Program-made: the position numbers and the translations under genes
Shown here: positions 1 to 11,705 of the stretch, piece after piece
Layout: each line of letters starts with the position of its first letter
Position numbering within the stretch: position 1 is the stretch's first letter
DNA from: Humulus lupulus
Taxonomy: Eukaryota > Streptophyta > Magnoliopsida > Rosales > Cannabaceae
Direction of reading: 5' to 3'
Length of the DNA stretch: 64,000 nucleotides
NCBI RefSeq assembly: GCF_963169125.1
Contig: NC_084800.1
Coordinates: forward strand, 55,288,866-55,352,865
The notes under the pieces: model-generated
The model's database searches: none
Seen by the model: only the letters and a program-made list of their open reading frames with translations
What the model was told of the DNA's origin: nothing

Positions 1-220
1 GGTTCTGCGGATCAATGTTCACTTCCTCGAGCTCCTCAATCGTCGGGAGCTCGGATCTGTCCTCGCCTATTCGGGGGTCAATATCCTCACTTAAGACGAC
101 ATTTTCCCCTTTGGCACTTTGAGGTTTTTCAATATCAGGATTAGCTAAGGGTTCCTGAGATTCCTCTCCACCACCTTGAATGGCCATTGCCAGCTGCCCG
201 GGTTTAGATTTTCCCTTCAT
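1..220 (-). pseudogene. Gypsy A protease-to-RT linker
   Basis: An open minus-strand frame starts near 220 (MKGKSKPGQ) and stays open to base 1. It is acidic and ends with a pattern like IEELEEVNIDPQN. Element D has a closely similar segment just before its RT (IEDLEEVQLDKKDP, near 59040), which identifies this as the spacer leading into RT. It is separated from its own protease by the insertion at about 232-1424, so it is a displaced part of a pol polyprotein and not a gene. Confidence 0.7.
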
Positions 221-231
221 AAATGAAATTC

Positions 232-1424
232 TGTTTTTAATAATTACCAGATTAATTAAAACAATGAATTAATTAAAATGCGGAATGGTAATTAGATGTT
301 TACACAGAAAGCAATTCTGTCGAGACAGAATCCGAACTTGTCACGACAGAACTGAACACAATAAATAGACAGTGCAAAAATTAAAGAACACAGCGAATTT
401 TTACAAGGTTCAGAAACCCTTTCGGATAACCTACTCCTTGGGGCCACGCCCAGAAAATAAAACCAATTAATAAAGAATCACAAGTACAAAAACATTGACT
501 TAAACAAAACAAGACTCCCTCTTGAGATTTGCCGCAACTTGTTGTACTTCTCTACACTAATCTGATCTTGATTGAAACGCTCAACCACTTGAACTCCCTT
601 CAATGGCTAGCGAGTGCTTGCATCCTCCCGACGCAAGGCTTGTAAAAATCTTCTCCCGAAGACTATAAACGTTGTGTTCGAATTACAATGTGTATTCACT
701 CATGAACATGGTATAAACTCACCACTAAAAAACTAAACACACATAATTCTACAAGATCACATGAATACTTATGATCTTGAATACAAAGAGGAACTCTCAC
801 AAATATTACAATAATGCTCACAAATAATACACCAAAGAGTTCACTTTTCTCACTGCCTTTAGAGCCCTATTTATAGAGTCTTTTTCGTGCTCACAAAGGC
901 AGAGAAAGAATTCTTCTAATAAAGGCAAGAATCACAGAAGATATTCTTAATTGTCAAAGAGTTGCCTTATTTAGAAGATGCTGATCCGATAGATGCGATA
1001 TCGGTGGGGACAGCTCAGACCTGTGTCGGATCAAAACAAGCTCAAAAAGGAAACAATAATTAATGATATTAAGAACCAGTTTCCTGATTGTAATCCTTGA
1101 GCTGCACGAAAATACATCAGCAAATAATCCAAAAATAACTTTGGGTAAGTACAGAATATTTGCAATAAACTTTTGTTTCCTTTAAAAAACAAAATGAGAC
1201 AATATATGCTAAATAAGGAAGCATATTATTGTCCAAAATTCACACAAAAGGAAAGTGGTTTTCCGAAAATATCAATAAAGGAAACCAAACAATTCCGAAA
1301 ATTATAATAAAGGGAAACAAACATTTCCGAATATTATAATAAAGGGAAACAACTAATTCAACCAATTTTATCTTTCAAGAGAAAGATATTTCTATAAAAA
1401 TGCCAATAAGGATTAACAATAAAA
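232..1424 (-). mobile_element. Solo-LTR-like insertion splitting gypsy A
   Basis: About 1.2 kb of AT-rich sequence without coding potential separates the protease frame, which ends at ECYN near 1430, from the pol linker at 220. A minus-strand TATA box (CTATAAATAGGG, complement of about 866-877) and a conserved LTR block around 405-445 (TTCAGAAACCC then ACCTACTCCTTGG) suggest one LTR read on the minus strand. TG is present at 232, but no clear 5-bp duplication was found, so the borders are good to about 10 bases. An old truncated element is an alternative. Confidence 0.55.
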
Positions 1425-1430
1425 ATGTTG

Positions 1431-1903
1431 TAGCATTCCCTGGCAGCGAGCTGATCGCCATGAACAGTGCATATTCCTGTGGAAGTAGGGAATTTCATCG
1501 CGAGGTGGCGAATGGAAGTGACGGCCTCAAACGCCATGAGCGTAGGTCGCCCCAAGATCGCGTTGTATGCAGCGGAGCAGTCGATGACCACGAACTCGAG
1601 GAGCTTGGAGATTGTCCGAGATCCTTCTCCTAGGGTGATCACCAACTCGATCATCACTATTGCTGCTGATCCCTCTCCCGAAAAACCATACAGCATCATG
1701 GAGGTCGCCTTCAACTCAGCGACGGTTAAACCCATCTTTTCTAACGTGGATCGGAACAGGAGGTTCACTGAGCTCCCGTTGTCGATCAGCACCCTCCTCA
1801 CTCTCCGATTGGCGAGCTGAACTGCCACGACCAAAGGGTCATTGTGAGGGAATTGGACATGGCCCACATCTTCCTCCGTAAAAATGATCGGTTGTCTCTC
1901 CAA
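1431..1903 (-). pseudogene. Gypsy A retropepsin-like protease domain
   Basis: The frame starting MERQPIIFTEED carries the protease pattern of plant gypsy elements: FPHNDPLVV, then LIDNGSSVNLLF where the catalytic D-T/S-G is expected, then YNAILGRP. Here the triad reads D-N-G, so the residue after the catalytic Asp is not the usual Thr or Ser. The domain is homologous to the protease of element D (59107-60093). The recognisable part ends at ECYN; downstream residues come from the inserted LTR. Two stop codons separate it from gag at 1904-1981. In the family this enzyme matures Gag-Pol; this copy is decayed. Confidence 0.8.
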
Positions 1904-1981
1904 CCGCTGCTGTTTTGACTAGCGCTGCTCCGGGACGAACTCTACTCCGTTATGAGCCTGTAGTTCGTTCACGTATCTCTT

Positions 1982-4338
1982 CTAGGCACCCCTGCTCGTG
2001 CCGGCCATGTACGGACCTCCAGAGATGGTGGATATCTCTCCTCCAACCACGGGAGGAGGGACGTCCTGATCTACCCGAGGCCCGGGCTCACTGGCCGGGA
2101 CTTCTGGAGCAGGTCGACTTGCTGGAACCCTGTTCCGCGCGTATTGAGCCAAGGGGCCGGCTCGGATGAGAGTCTCGATCTCATCTTTTAAATGCCTACA
2201 ATCGTCGGTATTGTGGCCAACATCGTTATGAAAATGGCAAAACTTGGAGGTGTCTCTCTTCCCCTTATGGTGCTTTAATGGTTCCGGCCTCTTCCAGGGG
2301 ACTCGAGTAGAGTTGGCTAGGAAGATGTTCTCCCTAGACTGGGTGAGCTCTGTATAAGTCGCGAAGACGGGCTTGAATTTGTCTACGGACTTATTCTTCT
2401 TTTGGCCGTGCTGACCGTTTTTGCCATTCCCCTTTCTCTTGCCTCCACCGGGTTGGTTGTTCTGTGAGACATTTTGGGTCGCTACCACGACCTCCGTCCC
2501 CACTCCAGCGGGCTGTTCGGGGACCTGGCTGGTTCCCGCAGCTGAGGCTTCGGCTTCCTCCAAGTTTATCCATTCTTGGGCCCTGTTAAGGAATTCGCTA
2601 GCCGAGCTGACTCCCTTCCTTTGTATATCCTTCCAGAGATCTCCTCCGACGAGGATTCCAGTTCTCATGGCCATGAGCTTGGAGCTATCATCCGTGTCTC
2701 TGGCTCGAGCAGCGACGTTCGCAAATCTGCTCAGGTAGGTCTTCAGAGTCTCACCGGGCTGCTGCCTCACGTTATCCATGGAGTTGGCCTGAACACGGGA
2801 GGCTTGGGAGGCTCGGAATGCCCTTTTGAAATCTGCCGAGAAAGTCTTCCAGGAGATGATTGACTGTCTTTTACTTTGCTTGAACCACTGCCTGGCAGGT
2901 CCAGTCAGTGTGGAAGGGAAGATTAAACATCTCAGCTTGGGGCCAATGTTGTGGGCCATCATTAGGGTGTTGAACATCCCTAGATGGTCCGATGGGTCTC
3001 CGTCCCCATTGAACTTTGACAGGTGCGGCATACGGAAACTAGATGGGTACGCCGTTGCTGCTATGCTGGGGGCGAAGAGTTCCATCTCGTCCCCTGAATC
3101 ATATTCATCTTTTTCTTTTTTTGACAGGAGTTTCCTCATCAGCTCCTCCATCTGAGCCAGGCGCTCAAGGGTTTGGTCCTGATGTCCATGGTTATTCCGG
3201 GGCTGTTCAACAACTCTGGGCCCATTGTACACATTTGGTGGGTTATTGCCCCTCCTATCTTGAGATAGGTTATTTGGGGCATTCCCTCTGTTACGTACTT
3301 CGGACAGGGCCCCCCCTGAGAGAGCGTGGCCATCTCCTCCTGCTGGTTCCCCCTTATGAGAGTTAAGGCGATCTCGCAGGTCGCCCCCTGGGTGGTTTGA
3401 TGACTTTGTGCCGAACTCAAACGCTGACGCAGGTCTCCCCCAGAGAGATCACTCCAGCGACTGCCTGTCCATTGGCTCCTGCTAGATAGGCTTGGAGTAT
3501 GCCTTTGGTGGTGAGGATTTGGGCTTTCCCTTGGCGCCCTACTACACCGGGAAGGTCCAGCTGATGGCGGGTTTCTCCGACTACTCCCATAGGCTGGGAT
3601 ATCTCGGACGGCCCGAGGAGGAGACGGATATCTGATGGGAGATGGAGGATGCCTGACTGGAGAGGCGATCCTAGTTCCGTCAGGACTGATCAAATTTGGT
3701 GGGGGCCTTTCGGCCCTGCCAACCTGCTGGTCCCGCGCCTGGCGATCTGGACGAGGCGCAGGACGGTTGTTGGGGATGGGTTGATGCTGTGAGCCCTCCC
3801 CGGATCTCCTTCGGGAATTACCTCGAGCTCCCCTGGGCGCCCTCAAGGATGGTTGGGAGCTAGGTGTCGACGTCCTGACCGAACGGCTGTATTGTTGTTG
3901 CCTGGCTCCAGGCACTTCTTCGAAGCTTGCCTCTCGATGGTGTGATGAAGGAGTGGAGTTGGATGTCGGAAGTCTTTCCGAGCGGCTATGCCTGGACCGG
4001 TTACCCCGGTGAGACTTAGGAGCCTCGCCTTGCCTCTCTCCGACGTTAGCGTCGGTTGTGAGAGGGGGTAGTCAGGCCAGCACATCCTTGATCTGCTGGC
4101 TAGCTATTGCTAGCTGGCTCCTTAGCTGAGCGTTCTCCATCTCCACCGTCGTGTAATAACACGGGTTTGGATTAGGTGGCCGGGGGGTCGAACTTCCGAT
4201 GTCATCTTGGCCCACCGGCTGCTTTCCTGGCCGCTGCTGGGTCTCAGGAACTTATTCACCAGGGGTGGCAGTATGATGAGCCTCATGCCCGTCATGCTGC
4301 TCTGTCTCGTTACCGTGCCTGGATCGAGTAGTCACCAT
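1982..4338 (-). pseudogene. Gypsy A gag
   Basis: The likely start is the ATG at 4338 (MVTTRSRHGNETEQ), 33 bases after the primer-binding-like site. The N-terminal third is low-complexity, rich in Arg, Pro and Ser, with a short helix (MENAQLRSQLAIASQQI) near 4140. In-frame stops lie near 4255 and 4073. A frameshift between about 3400 and 3235 moves the reading to the frame 3232-1982, a 416-residue open stretch with the retrotransposon gag core (FNGDGDPSDHLGMF, then RQWFKQ) and a CX2HX4HX4C zinc-knuckle-like motif (CHFHNDVGHNTDDC). Gag forms the virus-like particle in this family. The broken N-terminal half means no full protein can be made. Confidence 0.8.
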
Positions 4339-4370
4339 AGTTGGATGTTTGCGATAGCACTAACCAAACT

Positions 4371-4393
4371 TGCTCTCAATGAAAGCACCAAAC
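4371..4393 (-). other. Primer-binding-like site of gypsy A
   Basis: Directly inside the LTR edge, the minus strand reads TTTGGTGCTTTCATTGAGAG. Element D has TGGTGCTTTCATTGAGAG at the same place. Position and conservation indicate the tRNA primer site for minus-strand DNA synthesis. The tRNA was not identified. Confidence 0.65.
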
Positions 4394-5152
4394 TGCTGAC
4401 GTAGTTCTTCGCCAACAGGTAATTAAGAAAAGGAGAGAAAGGGATTGGTGTTAATGTTGAATCGTAACAGATATATGATCTTGGAAAAGTGAAATGGTGA
4501 CTCAAGGCACGTTTTTTAAGTGGTTCGAAGGTTAAAAATCCTTCTACTCCACTAGTCAGTATTATTGCTATATACTGGATATTTGATTACAGGGTATTTC
4601 TTACAAGAGATAATCCAACCTCTCTCAACTCCTAGGGTCTCCATATTTATAGGAGAAGGCACCTGGGAGTTGGTAAGAAGGTCATCCCGTGACCTTCTTA
4701 CCTATCGTATCAACTCTGTGACATTCATGATTAATTCATAAACCTGACACATAAGTGTGGTCAAATCAATAGGTAAGGAGATAATGGGCCGCACGGCCCA
4801 ACCCAGTCGTGGGTGTCTGAATACGCACGTTCCTGCTGCGTGTCCGAGAAGTCAGGGGCATATCAAACACGTGATGTCTGATATGTGCACGTTTACCTTG
4901 CGTGTGTTGACTTTACAAAGAGTCATAGCCTCCAAATCCAGCTCGTACCACGAGCTGGATACCTAACTCGACCTTCGGCCTTCAGAGTCCGGATTCAAGT
5001 CTTATGCAATCTTAGCGAACCCTTGGGTTACCTCGATCTAAGGAGGTATGATCTTACGACGGCAGCTCCGGTTTTGGGGATATCCACGAGGTAATCATGA
5101 TTAAGCCGCAGCTCAGCTCGCTAATCAGCCCGTGGAAAAATCAGGGCGTACA
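4394..5152 (-). repeat. Gypsy A 5' LTR
   Basis: 759 bp running TGCTGACG...GCGTACA on the + strand, bordered inside by the primer-binding-like site and outside by copia RT sequence. A minus-strand TATA box (CCTATAAATATGG) is the complement of about 4645-4657. The partner LTR would lie left of base 1, so identity cannot be measured. Confidence 0.8.
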
Positions 5153-5154
5153 AT

Positions 5155-6369
5155 GTCAAAACGGCATTCCTTAATGGTGACCTCAATGAGGAGGTCTATA
5201 TGGAACAACCCGAAGGGTTTGTCCTACCAAAATATGAACATAAAGTTTGTAGACTTGTAAAATCCCTATATGGATAGAAACAAGCTCCTAAGCAATGGCA
5301 TGAGAAATTTGATCAAGCCATCATGTCTAATGGGTTTAGACATAACAATGGAGACAAGTGTTTGTATTCCAAAACTTGTAAGGGATATGTGATCATTGTT
5401 TGCTTATATGTGGATGACATGCTTATTCTAAGTAATAGCATGAAAGGGATAGAAGAAACGAAGAGGTTTCTATCATCAACCTTCATGATGAAAGATCTTG
5501 GAGAAGTTGATACCATACTCGGTATCAAAGTAAAGAAACACAGTGGGGGTTTTGCGCTAGGGCAAGCCCACTACGTTGAGAAAGTATTGAAAAAATTTAA
5601 CCATCTCAAAGTTAAAGATGCCAATACTCCATTCGATCATAGTGTAAAACTAGAGAAGAATGAAGGAAGAGCGGTGGCTCAATTAGAGTACGCTAGTGCT
5701 ATAGGGAGTCTAATGTACGCTGCCCAGTGTACTAGACCTGATATAGCATTTGCGGTAAGTAAACTTAGTAGGTTTACAAGTAATCCAAGGGTGGATCACT
5801 GGAAGGCAATTGGAAGAGTCCTAGGTTATCTCAAGAAAACCAAAGGACTAAGTCTTCATTACTCCAAATTTCCTTCGATATTAGAAGGATATACAGATGC
5901 AAGTTGGATATCCAATCTTGGGGACAACTTGTCCACAACTGGTTGGGTATTTACACTTGGTGGCGGTGCAATTTCTTGGGGTTCCAAGAAACAAACCTGT
6001 ATATCTCATTCCACTATGGAAGCAGAGTTCATAGCTCTAGCTGCTACCGGCAAAGAGGCCGAATGGTTAAGGGATCTGTTGATAGAGATTCCCCTAATCA
6101 AAGATAATGTATCTACTATATCGATACATTATGATAGCCAAGCGACATTGGCTAAAGCATACAGCGGAGTGTATAATGGGAAGTCTAGACATATCAGTCT
6201 AAGACATGGATATGTGAGAGAATTGATTCAAAGAGGAGTCATCTCAATATCCTATGTGAGAACAAGTGAAAATTTGGCGGATCCTTTCACTAAGCCACTA
6301 ACGAGGGATTTAGTGGCTGCATCATCTCGAGGGATGGGACTTAAACTCCCTAAAGAGATTCACGATTGA
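5155..6369 (+). pseudogene. Copia A reverse transcriptase and RNase H
   Basis: A 405-codon frame with a single stop (TAG at 5275-5277, where RT family members have Trp, after SLYG). RT motifs are present in order: VKTAFLNG, the catalytic YVDDML, MKDLGEV..ILGIKV, and [11 protein letters not shown]. RNase H follows with [26 protein letters not shown] and the C-terminal [11 protein letters not shown]. The frame ends at the normal polyprotein end at 6369. Catalytic residues are retained, but the N-terminal half is displaced by gypsy A and the internal stop prevents full translation. It is closely related to copia C at 26095-32660. Confidence 0.88.
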
Positions 6370-6905
6370 TGGTAACATATCTTAACACTAGTTATTCAAC
6401 TAGTATTAGGTTCAATAGGTAATAACAATTCAATCAAGTGAATATTAGTTGTACTCAAAACAAGTCCCATCTGAGATATTGAGTACTTGTGTGTTACCAA
6501 GTGGATGGTAAAAACCGAAAGGTTTTTAATAGAGTTCAGTCTTGTAAAGACACGTATTTTTGGTAACAAAATACTGTAAGAATTCTACCTATATGGACCT
6601 AGGGGTGGTGCTGCCTCTCATGAGAATTGGGAGTATTCTCAAGAACGTCCATGAATGGAAAGTGCACATGGCCATTAACGGTACAAAGCGAGACATAGAG
6701 GTCTCAAGTGAACATCGCAAAGGTGTGTGTGTTATCACCGATTTGTCATCATGAAAAGATGGTTCAATGCCTAGTGCAACCAAATTTTCGACAAATTTTG
6801 TGATAATTACACTACAGTAAAGTTCAAGTTGAAAAACACTTTACTTTATGCATCAATGCAATGACTCCTATAAGAGAGAGTTCTTATTTAATCAAGTGGG
6901 GGATA

Positions 6906-8114
6906 TGTTATATTTTTAAATATAATGATTGATTAAATAAGTGTTACAATAGATGACCATTTAATCTAGTGGGGGAATGTTATATTATTTTATAATATAA
7001 TGTAATATTATATTATTTTATAATATAATGTTTTAGATTAAATAAATGTGACATAGAGTGTCACATATTGTAACATATAATAGAGAGTTACATTATTTGG
7101 ATATATGTGAAATATCCAAACATGTAACATATTTGGTGTTACAAATTCATCACAAATTTGTAACTCCTAAATACCACCCATTATTGTGTAGATTTGTTGT
7201 TACACAATATTGAGATGAATTTCTTAAAGCCATATGAGAAATGGCTGATAGAGATGTGATTTTAACTCTCATATTGTGTATGGAAGTTACAAAATCAAGT
7301 GGGAATAAATTGGAATGTTTTGGAAAAAACTTAAAAAATTGGTTGCTGAAAATGACCAAGGGCCGCGGCGCTTGAAACAAGCGCCGCGGCCCTTGTGGCT
7401 GACAGCTTCATACAATTTCGGTTTTTATCCAATTTTGAACGATTCCAACAGCCAAGTAACTCCCAAATCTCTATTTTAATTCCATAAAACACCCAATTAA
7501 TCATTGGTAACAACCATGGGGTTTGGTGGAATTTGAAATTCAAAGGGTGTCTCTAAACTCTATAAATAGGAGCCTAATGCTCACTTGTAAGACACACCAT
7601 TTCTATCCACTAGAGCACTTGGCTAGAAACACCTTGAGGCTTGATTATTCCAGAAAGCATTTCCAAAATCTGTGAGAGATCCCTTAGTGCTTGAGTTAGG
7701 GGGAAATAAGCTTTTGGACAAAGGTTTCAAACCTTGTTCAAGTTGGTGATCCCGAATACTCTTCACTTTGGTTGTGTGAGTGAGAGTTCTTTGTTCATTG
7801 TTCTTATTCTTGTTCTTTTATTTTATTGCTTTTCTTTTCTTCTATTATTCACTCTTTTACATGTATCTTTTGTTTTAGAGTTGTAATCTCATCTATATCT
7901 TTTCATTATACTACTTCTAGTTTATTTGTATATTTTGTCTTAGAGTTGTATTTTCTATTTCTATCATCTTCTACCTCTTTCTTTATATTTACATGTATAT
8001 TTTGTCATAGAGTTGTAACACTTTTTAATCAATCAATATTTATTTGTAATATATTGTCTAGAGTTGTAATATTATCTTACCATTTCCATTGAGGCAATAT
8101 TATTTTTCCTAACA
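6906..8114 (+). repeat. Copia A 3' LTR
   Basis: About 1.21 kb beginning TGTTATATTTTT after the purine tract and ending CCTAACA. A second purine-tract-like GTGGGGGAATGTTA at about 6970 makes an alternative start near 6975 possible. It holds a plant TATA box (TCTATAAATAGG, about 7559-7570) and, about 165 bp upstream, a perfect GC-rich hairpin. A pyrimidine-rich run (7800-8090) forms the downstream part. Confidence 0.75.
7357..7395. repeat. Perfect 18-bp GC-rich hairpin in copia A LTR
   Basis: CAAGGGCCGCGGCGCTTG at 7357-7374 is followed by AAA and then by its exact reverse complement at 7378-7395. The arms are about 80 percent GC inside an AT-rich LTR and lie about 165 bp upstream of the TATA box. 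See the findings on palindrome cassettes. Confidence 0.95.
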
Positions 8115-8507
8115 GTTTCGGGGGTGGCTCTGTTTGGGGGTAGCGCTACAGCGCCCATCAGAGGGCGCTATAGCGCTACACAGGGCTCAGTTGGGCGGTT
8201 TGTGGTTCTGTCTTGAGCGCTGGGGCGCTAGAAGGGCAGCGCTGTAGCGCTACCCTGTTCCTTCAGAACCCTGTTTTGGGTGTTTTTAAGGGTTTTTGGC
8301 TTGGGATTTCAATCCTTAAGGTCTAGGATCGAATCTATTCACTGTGTGGGCATGTTTCGAGGTCCCGAGAGTGGGGTTTAGGTTAAGACCCTATCTTTGG
8401 TAATTTTCATTAATTGGAGATTGTTTTGGTTATGACTAGGTGACCGTTAAAGGATTAAGGATCGATCGTTCTCAAGGGTCGTTCTTGTCTAACTCTCACT
8501 CGAACCT
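8115..8507 (+). mobile_element. T1: fragment of a T-family LTR
   Basis: The stretch aligns by eye with 27470-27870 inside T4, sharing the palindrome cassette, a GGGTTTTTGGCTTGGGATTT-like stretch, GGCATGTTTCGAGGTCCC and the block before the intron-like donor. Copia A cuts it on the left and copia B on the right (between about 8507 and 8535), so both LTR ends are missing. Confidence 0.8.
8141..8256. repeat. GCGCTATAGCGC palindrome cassette in T1
   Basis: Two doublets of GCGCT-type words separated by about 40 bp: TAGCGCTACAGCGCCC and GGGCGCTATAGCGCTA (perfect 12-bp palindrome at 8165-8176), then GCTGGGGCGCTA and GCGCTGTAGCGCTA. Confidence 0.85.
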
Positions 8508-8534
8508 ATCTTCTATTTTCTTCACAATCTTCCA

Positions 8535-10133
8535 ATGTATCCTTAGGACCACCTAGACTAGTGTGGGCAATTCTCAACACATGAGATAGATATAGAGAGA
8601 AGAAGAGAAAATAACAAAGAGGTTTAGAAAAGGACTTGTGTTTAGAGAGAATCTAAAACTATCAGAAAATCTGACTTGTGACTTATCAAACTTCTTTTTT
8701 TTGACTTCTCTCTAAGCACTCCTTTTATAGACTCAATTAGGCCATTTAATTTAATTAAAAAATCAATAAAATAATAGCCATTTTGAAGCCCTAGGTCGAA
8801 ATTATCATGGGCTATAGGCCCGGGAAATTTCCCATTTGATTATAAGCCCATTGGACTTAAAATCAATGCCTGTATTATTTTCTATTGATTTAATTAATTA
8901 AATCCTTTATCAAATTAATTATTTATAATTTGAACCTTGATTTAAATTTATTTATTAATTTAGATACCAATTTATCTTAATTAATAAATCTGCCATAATT
9001 TCTCTTTTCTTCTCAAAATTACACAACTCTGTGAAACTATCAAAAATTGACCTAGTCAACTTTAATAATTCTAATTGATAATTAAATCAATTAATTGAGA
9101 CTATCTAGATGATTTTATCCAAGGTACAATGGGGACCATGGGCCTATGAAATCAAGCTCCAATAAGTTATCATAAATCTAACAAATAAATTTACTAACTT
9201 ATTAATTCCTCGTGACTCCACTATAGACTTGGAATTGCACTCTTGAATTCATAGAACGCTCTATAACAAATATAGATACGCTATTAATTATCCATTGTTA
9301 CAACCATAATTGTCACTCAATCCTCTATAGACGGTCTACAATGAGATAGGACTAAAATACCGTTTTACTCCTCATTGTATTTTATCCTTAAAACACTTAG
9401 TTCCTTGTAAATGATATTTCAGTAAACTAATTTAATTACTGAAATGAGATCTCTATCATATAACACCTTGAACCAAACTAAAAGGAAACCATCGTTTCAC
9501 TTCTTCATCAGAAGCTATAGATGTTCATATCTATGATTAACACTCCCACTCAATTATACTACCGAGTTCCCAAGATGTAAGTATGGGCTAGTCCGTAGGG
9601 TAAGCTGGTAACGAACAAGTCAAAGAACTCAAATAATACAATCAGTTAGAATACTAACCACTCAGAATTGAGATTGAATTGACCTATGGTAACTATATAA
9701 TATGACTAGAATAGATAATAACGGTATGTTTACTTATCTTATCAACTGTCAATATCGGTCCTGTCCGATGTAACAAATACATCCGATCTTATCTACTTTG
9801 CTAATGTTTTGGAAAGAACATAACACTGTAATGTGTAGGTAGATCATATCGTAGATTGGCAAGTCAGTGTAAATCTGGTGCACTGACTAATCTTAGGACT
9901 AACTTATTTTGAACATATAATCATATTTATATTCCACTGTGATTACGTCACTATAAATAAGATTAGCCATATGCTCGGGATTTAATAGGAGTTTATATTA
10001 AACAAATAATCATGAAAATAAAACATGTGAGCAAAGTGATTGACCAAGTCAAAAAATGATTTCTATTCTTTTATTGATAATAAAATGAGATTACAAAGAA
10101 TTTGAGTTTTAATTAGGGCATAAAACCCCAACA
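8535..10133 (-). repeat. Copia B 3' LTR
   Basis: The inner edge is clear: on the minus strand a purine tract (CAAGTGGGAGTT) precedes TGTTGGGGTTTTATGCCC, whose complement ends at 10133. A minus-strand TATA box (GTCTATAAAAGGAG) is near 8722. The outer edge is placed at TG 8535, but 8572 is possible. Length is about 1.6 kb. Confidence 0.65.
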
Positions 10134-10157
10134 AACTCCCACTTGCAGTAATTGAAA

Positions 10158-11702
10158 CTAATGCCTTAATTCTACTAATCCCATTTCCTTGATATGTTTA
10201 TCAATTGTAGCTTCTGGTAGTGTCTTTGTAAACGGATCCGCAAGATTGTCTTCAGTTGCAATCTTCATAACCTTCACATCTCCCCTGGCCACATATTCTT
10301 GAATAATGTGATACTTCCTTTCTATATGCTTACTCCTCTTGTGACTTCAAGGTTCTTTCGAGTTGGCTATCGCTCCTGTATTGTCACAAAACAACACAAG
10401 CGGTTTATCCATTTCTGGAATAACATCAAGATCCGAATAGAACTTCTTTAGCCAGATTATTTCCTTAGCTGCTTCTGACGCGGCTATGTACTCAGCCTCC
10501 ATGGTGGAATCTGAGATTGCAGACTGCTTTACGCTTCTCCAAATCACAACTCCACCCCCAAGAGTAAACACCATTCCAGAAGTAGACTTTCTGTCATCGA
10601 CATCAGTCTAAAAATCTTAATCAGTGTAACCTACAGGGTTCAGAACACCACCCTTGTAGACTAACATATAATCCCTAGTCCGTCTCAAATACTTCAGGAT
10701 ATGCTTAACTGCTATCCAATGTTTCGGTCCTGGGTTTGACTGATACCTGCTCACTACTCCCACTGCATAGCAGATATCTGGTCTAGTACACAACATGGCA
10801 TACATCAGACTTCCAACTGCAGATGCGTAAGGAACTTTTCCCATTGCATCTTCCTCTTCAGGAGTCTGGGGAGACTGCTTCTTTGAAAGATGAATTCCAT
10901 GGCGGGACGGTAGACGCCCTTTCTTGGAATTTGTCATTGAGAAACGTTCAAGCACTTTATCAATGTAAGCTACTTGAGATAGAGCTAAACGTTTGTTTCT
11001 ATCCCTGATGATCTGGATACCTAGAACATAACTTGCTTCACCCAAATCCTTCATCTGGAATTGAGTGCTCAGCCAATTCTTCACATCTGATAATTTCTTA
11101 ACATTGTTTCCAATGAGTAAGATATCATCTACATAAAGAACCAGGAATACCACTATTTGATTTTCCTTCAGTTGGTAAACACAGGGCTCATCAATATTTT
11201 GTTCAAAGCCATAGGTTTTGATTATTTCATCAAACCTAAGATTCCAGGAACGCGAAGCTTGCTTAAGTCCATAGATGGACCTATTCAACTTGAAAAAGTT
11301 TCCTTCTTGTCCAGATACTTTAAATCCTTCTGGCTGATCCATATAAATGACTTCGTCAAGCTTTCCATTAAGAAAAGTTGTCTTGACGTCCATTTGCCAG
11401 ATCTCATAGTCGAGAGCGGCTGCTATGGATAGGAGGATGCAAATGGATTTGAGCATGGCTACCGGACTAAAAGTTTCCTCATAGTCCACGCCTTCTCTTT
11501 GGGTATAACCCTTTGCCACTAATTGAGCTTTATAAGTCTCGATATTTCCATCAACACCTCGTTTCTTCTTGTAGATCCACTTGCACCCAATGGCCCTAAA
11601 GTCACTAGGTGCTTCCATAAGATCCCAGACGGAATTTGAGTACATGGACTCCATTTCCTGTTTCATGGCTTCGAGCCATAGTTCCTTTTCAGGGCTAGCC
11701 AT
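10158..11702 (-). pseudogene. Copia B reverse transcriptase and RNase H
   Basis: The frame 11702-10617 begins MASPEKELWLEAM and carries RVT_2-type motifs: CKWIYKKKRG, VAKGYTQREGVDYEETFSPV, MDVKTTFLNG, and the intact catalytic YVDDILLIG. After a stop at the TDVD region near 10617, the same frame continues as RNase H (GMVFTLGGG, STMEAEYIA, CDNTGAI), crosses a TGA near 10345 and ends with [11 protein letters not shown] and a natural TAG at 10158. The catalytic RT residues remain, but stops separate RT from RNase H. It represents a different copia lineage from A and C (YVDDILLIG against YVDDML, and a different LTR). Confidence 0.85.
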
Positions 11703-11705
11703 TGC

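Larger units (their letters stand above)
1..5152 (-). mobile_element. Ty3/gypsy retrotransposon A, 5' part (left end outside window)
   Basis: Read on the minus strand, the order is LTR (4394-5152), primer-binding-like site, gag with a zinc-knuckle-like motif, aspartic protease, and the protease-RT linker, which runs off the window at base 1. The protease and gag zinc-knuckle regions resemble those of element D at 51010-62683, and both elements share the same primer-binding-like sequence, so they probably belong to the same broad lineage (Tat-like, inferred from D). The LTR ends inside the reverse transcriptase of a copia element at 5152/5153, so A inserted into that older copia copy. Coding is broken by stops, a frameshift and a second insertion between protease and RT. 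The 3' LTR and most of pol are not in the window. Confidence 0.85.
5153..8114 (+). mobile_element. Ty1/copia element A, 3' part
   Basis: The copia sequence resumes inside RT at the conserved VKTAFLNG motif, just after gypsy A, and continues through RNase H, a short 3' leader, a purine-rich tract (AGTGGGGGA, about 6895) and a 3' LTR (6906-8114). The left part, including integrase and gag, lies beyond gypsy A outside the window. Its right edge abuts a T-family LTR fragment at 8115, so it probably inserted into that LTR. Confidence 0.85.
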
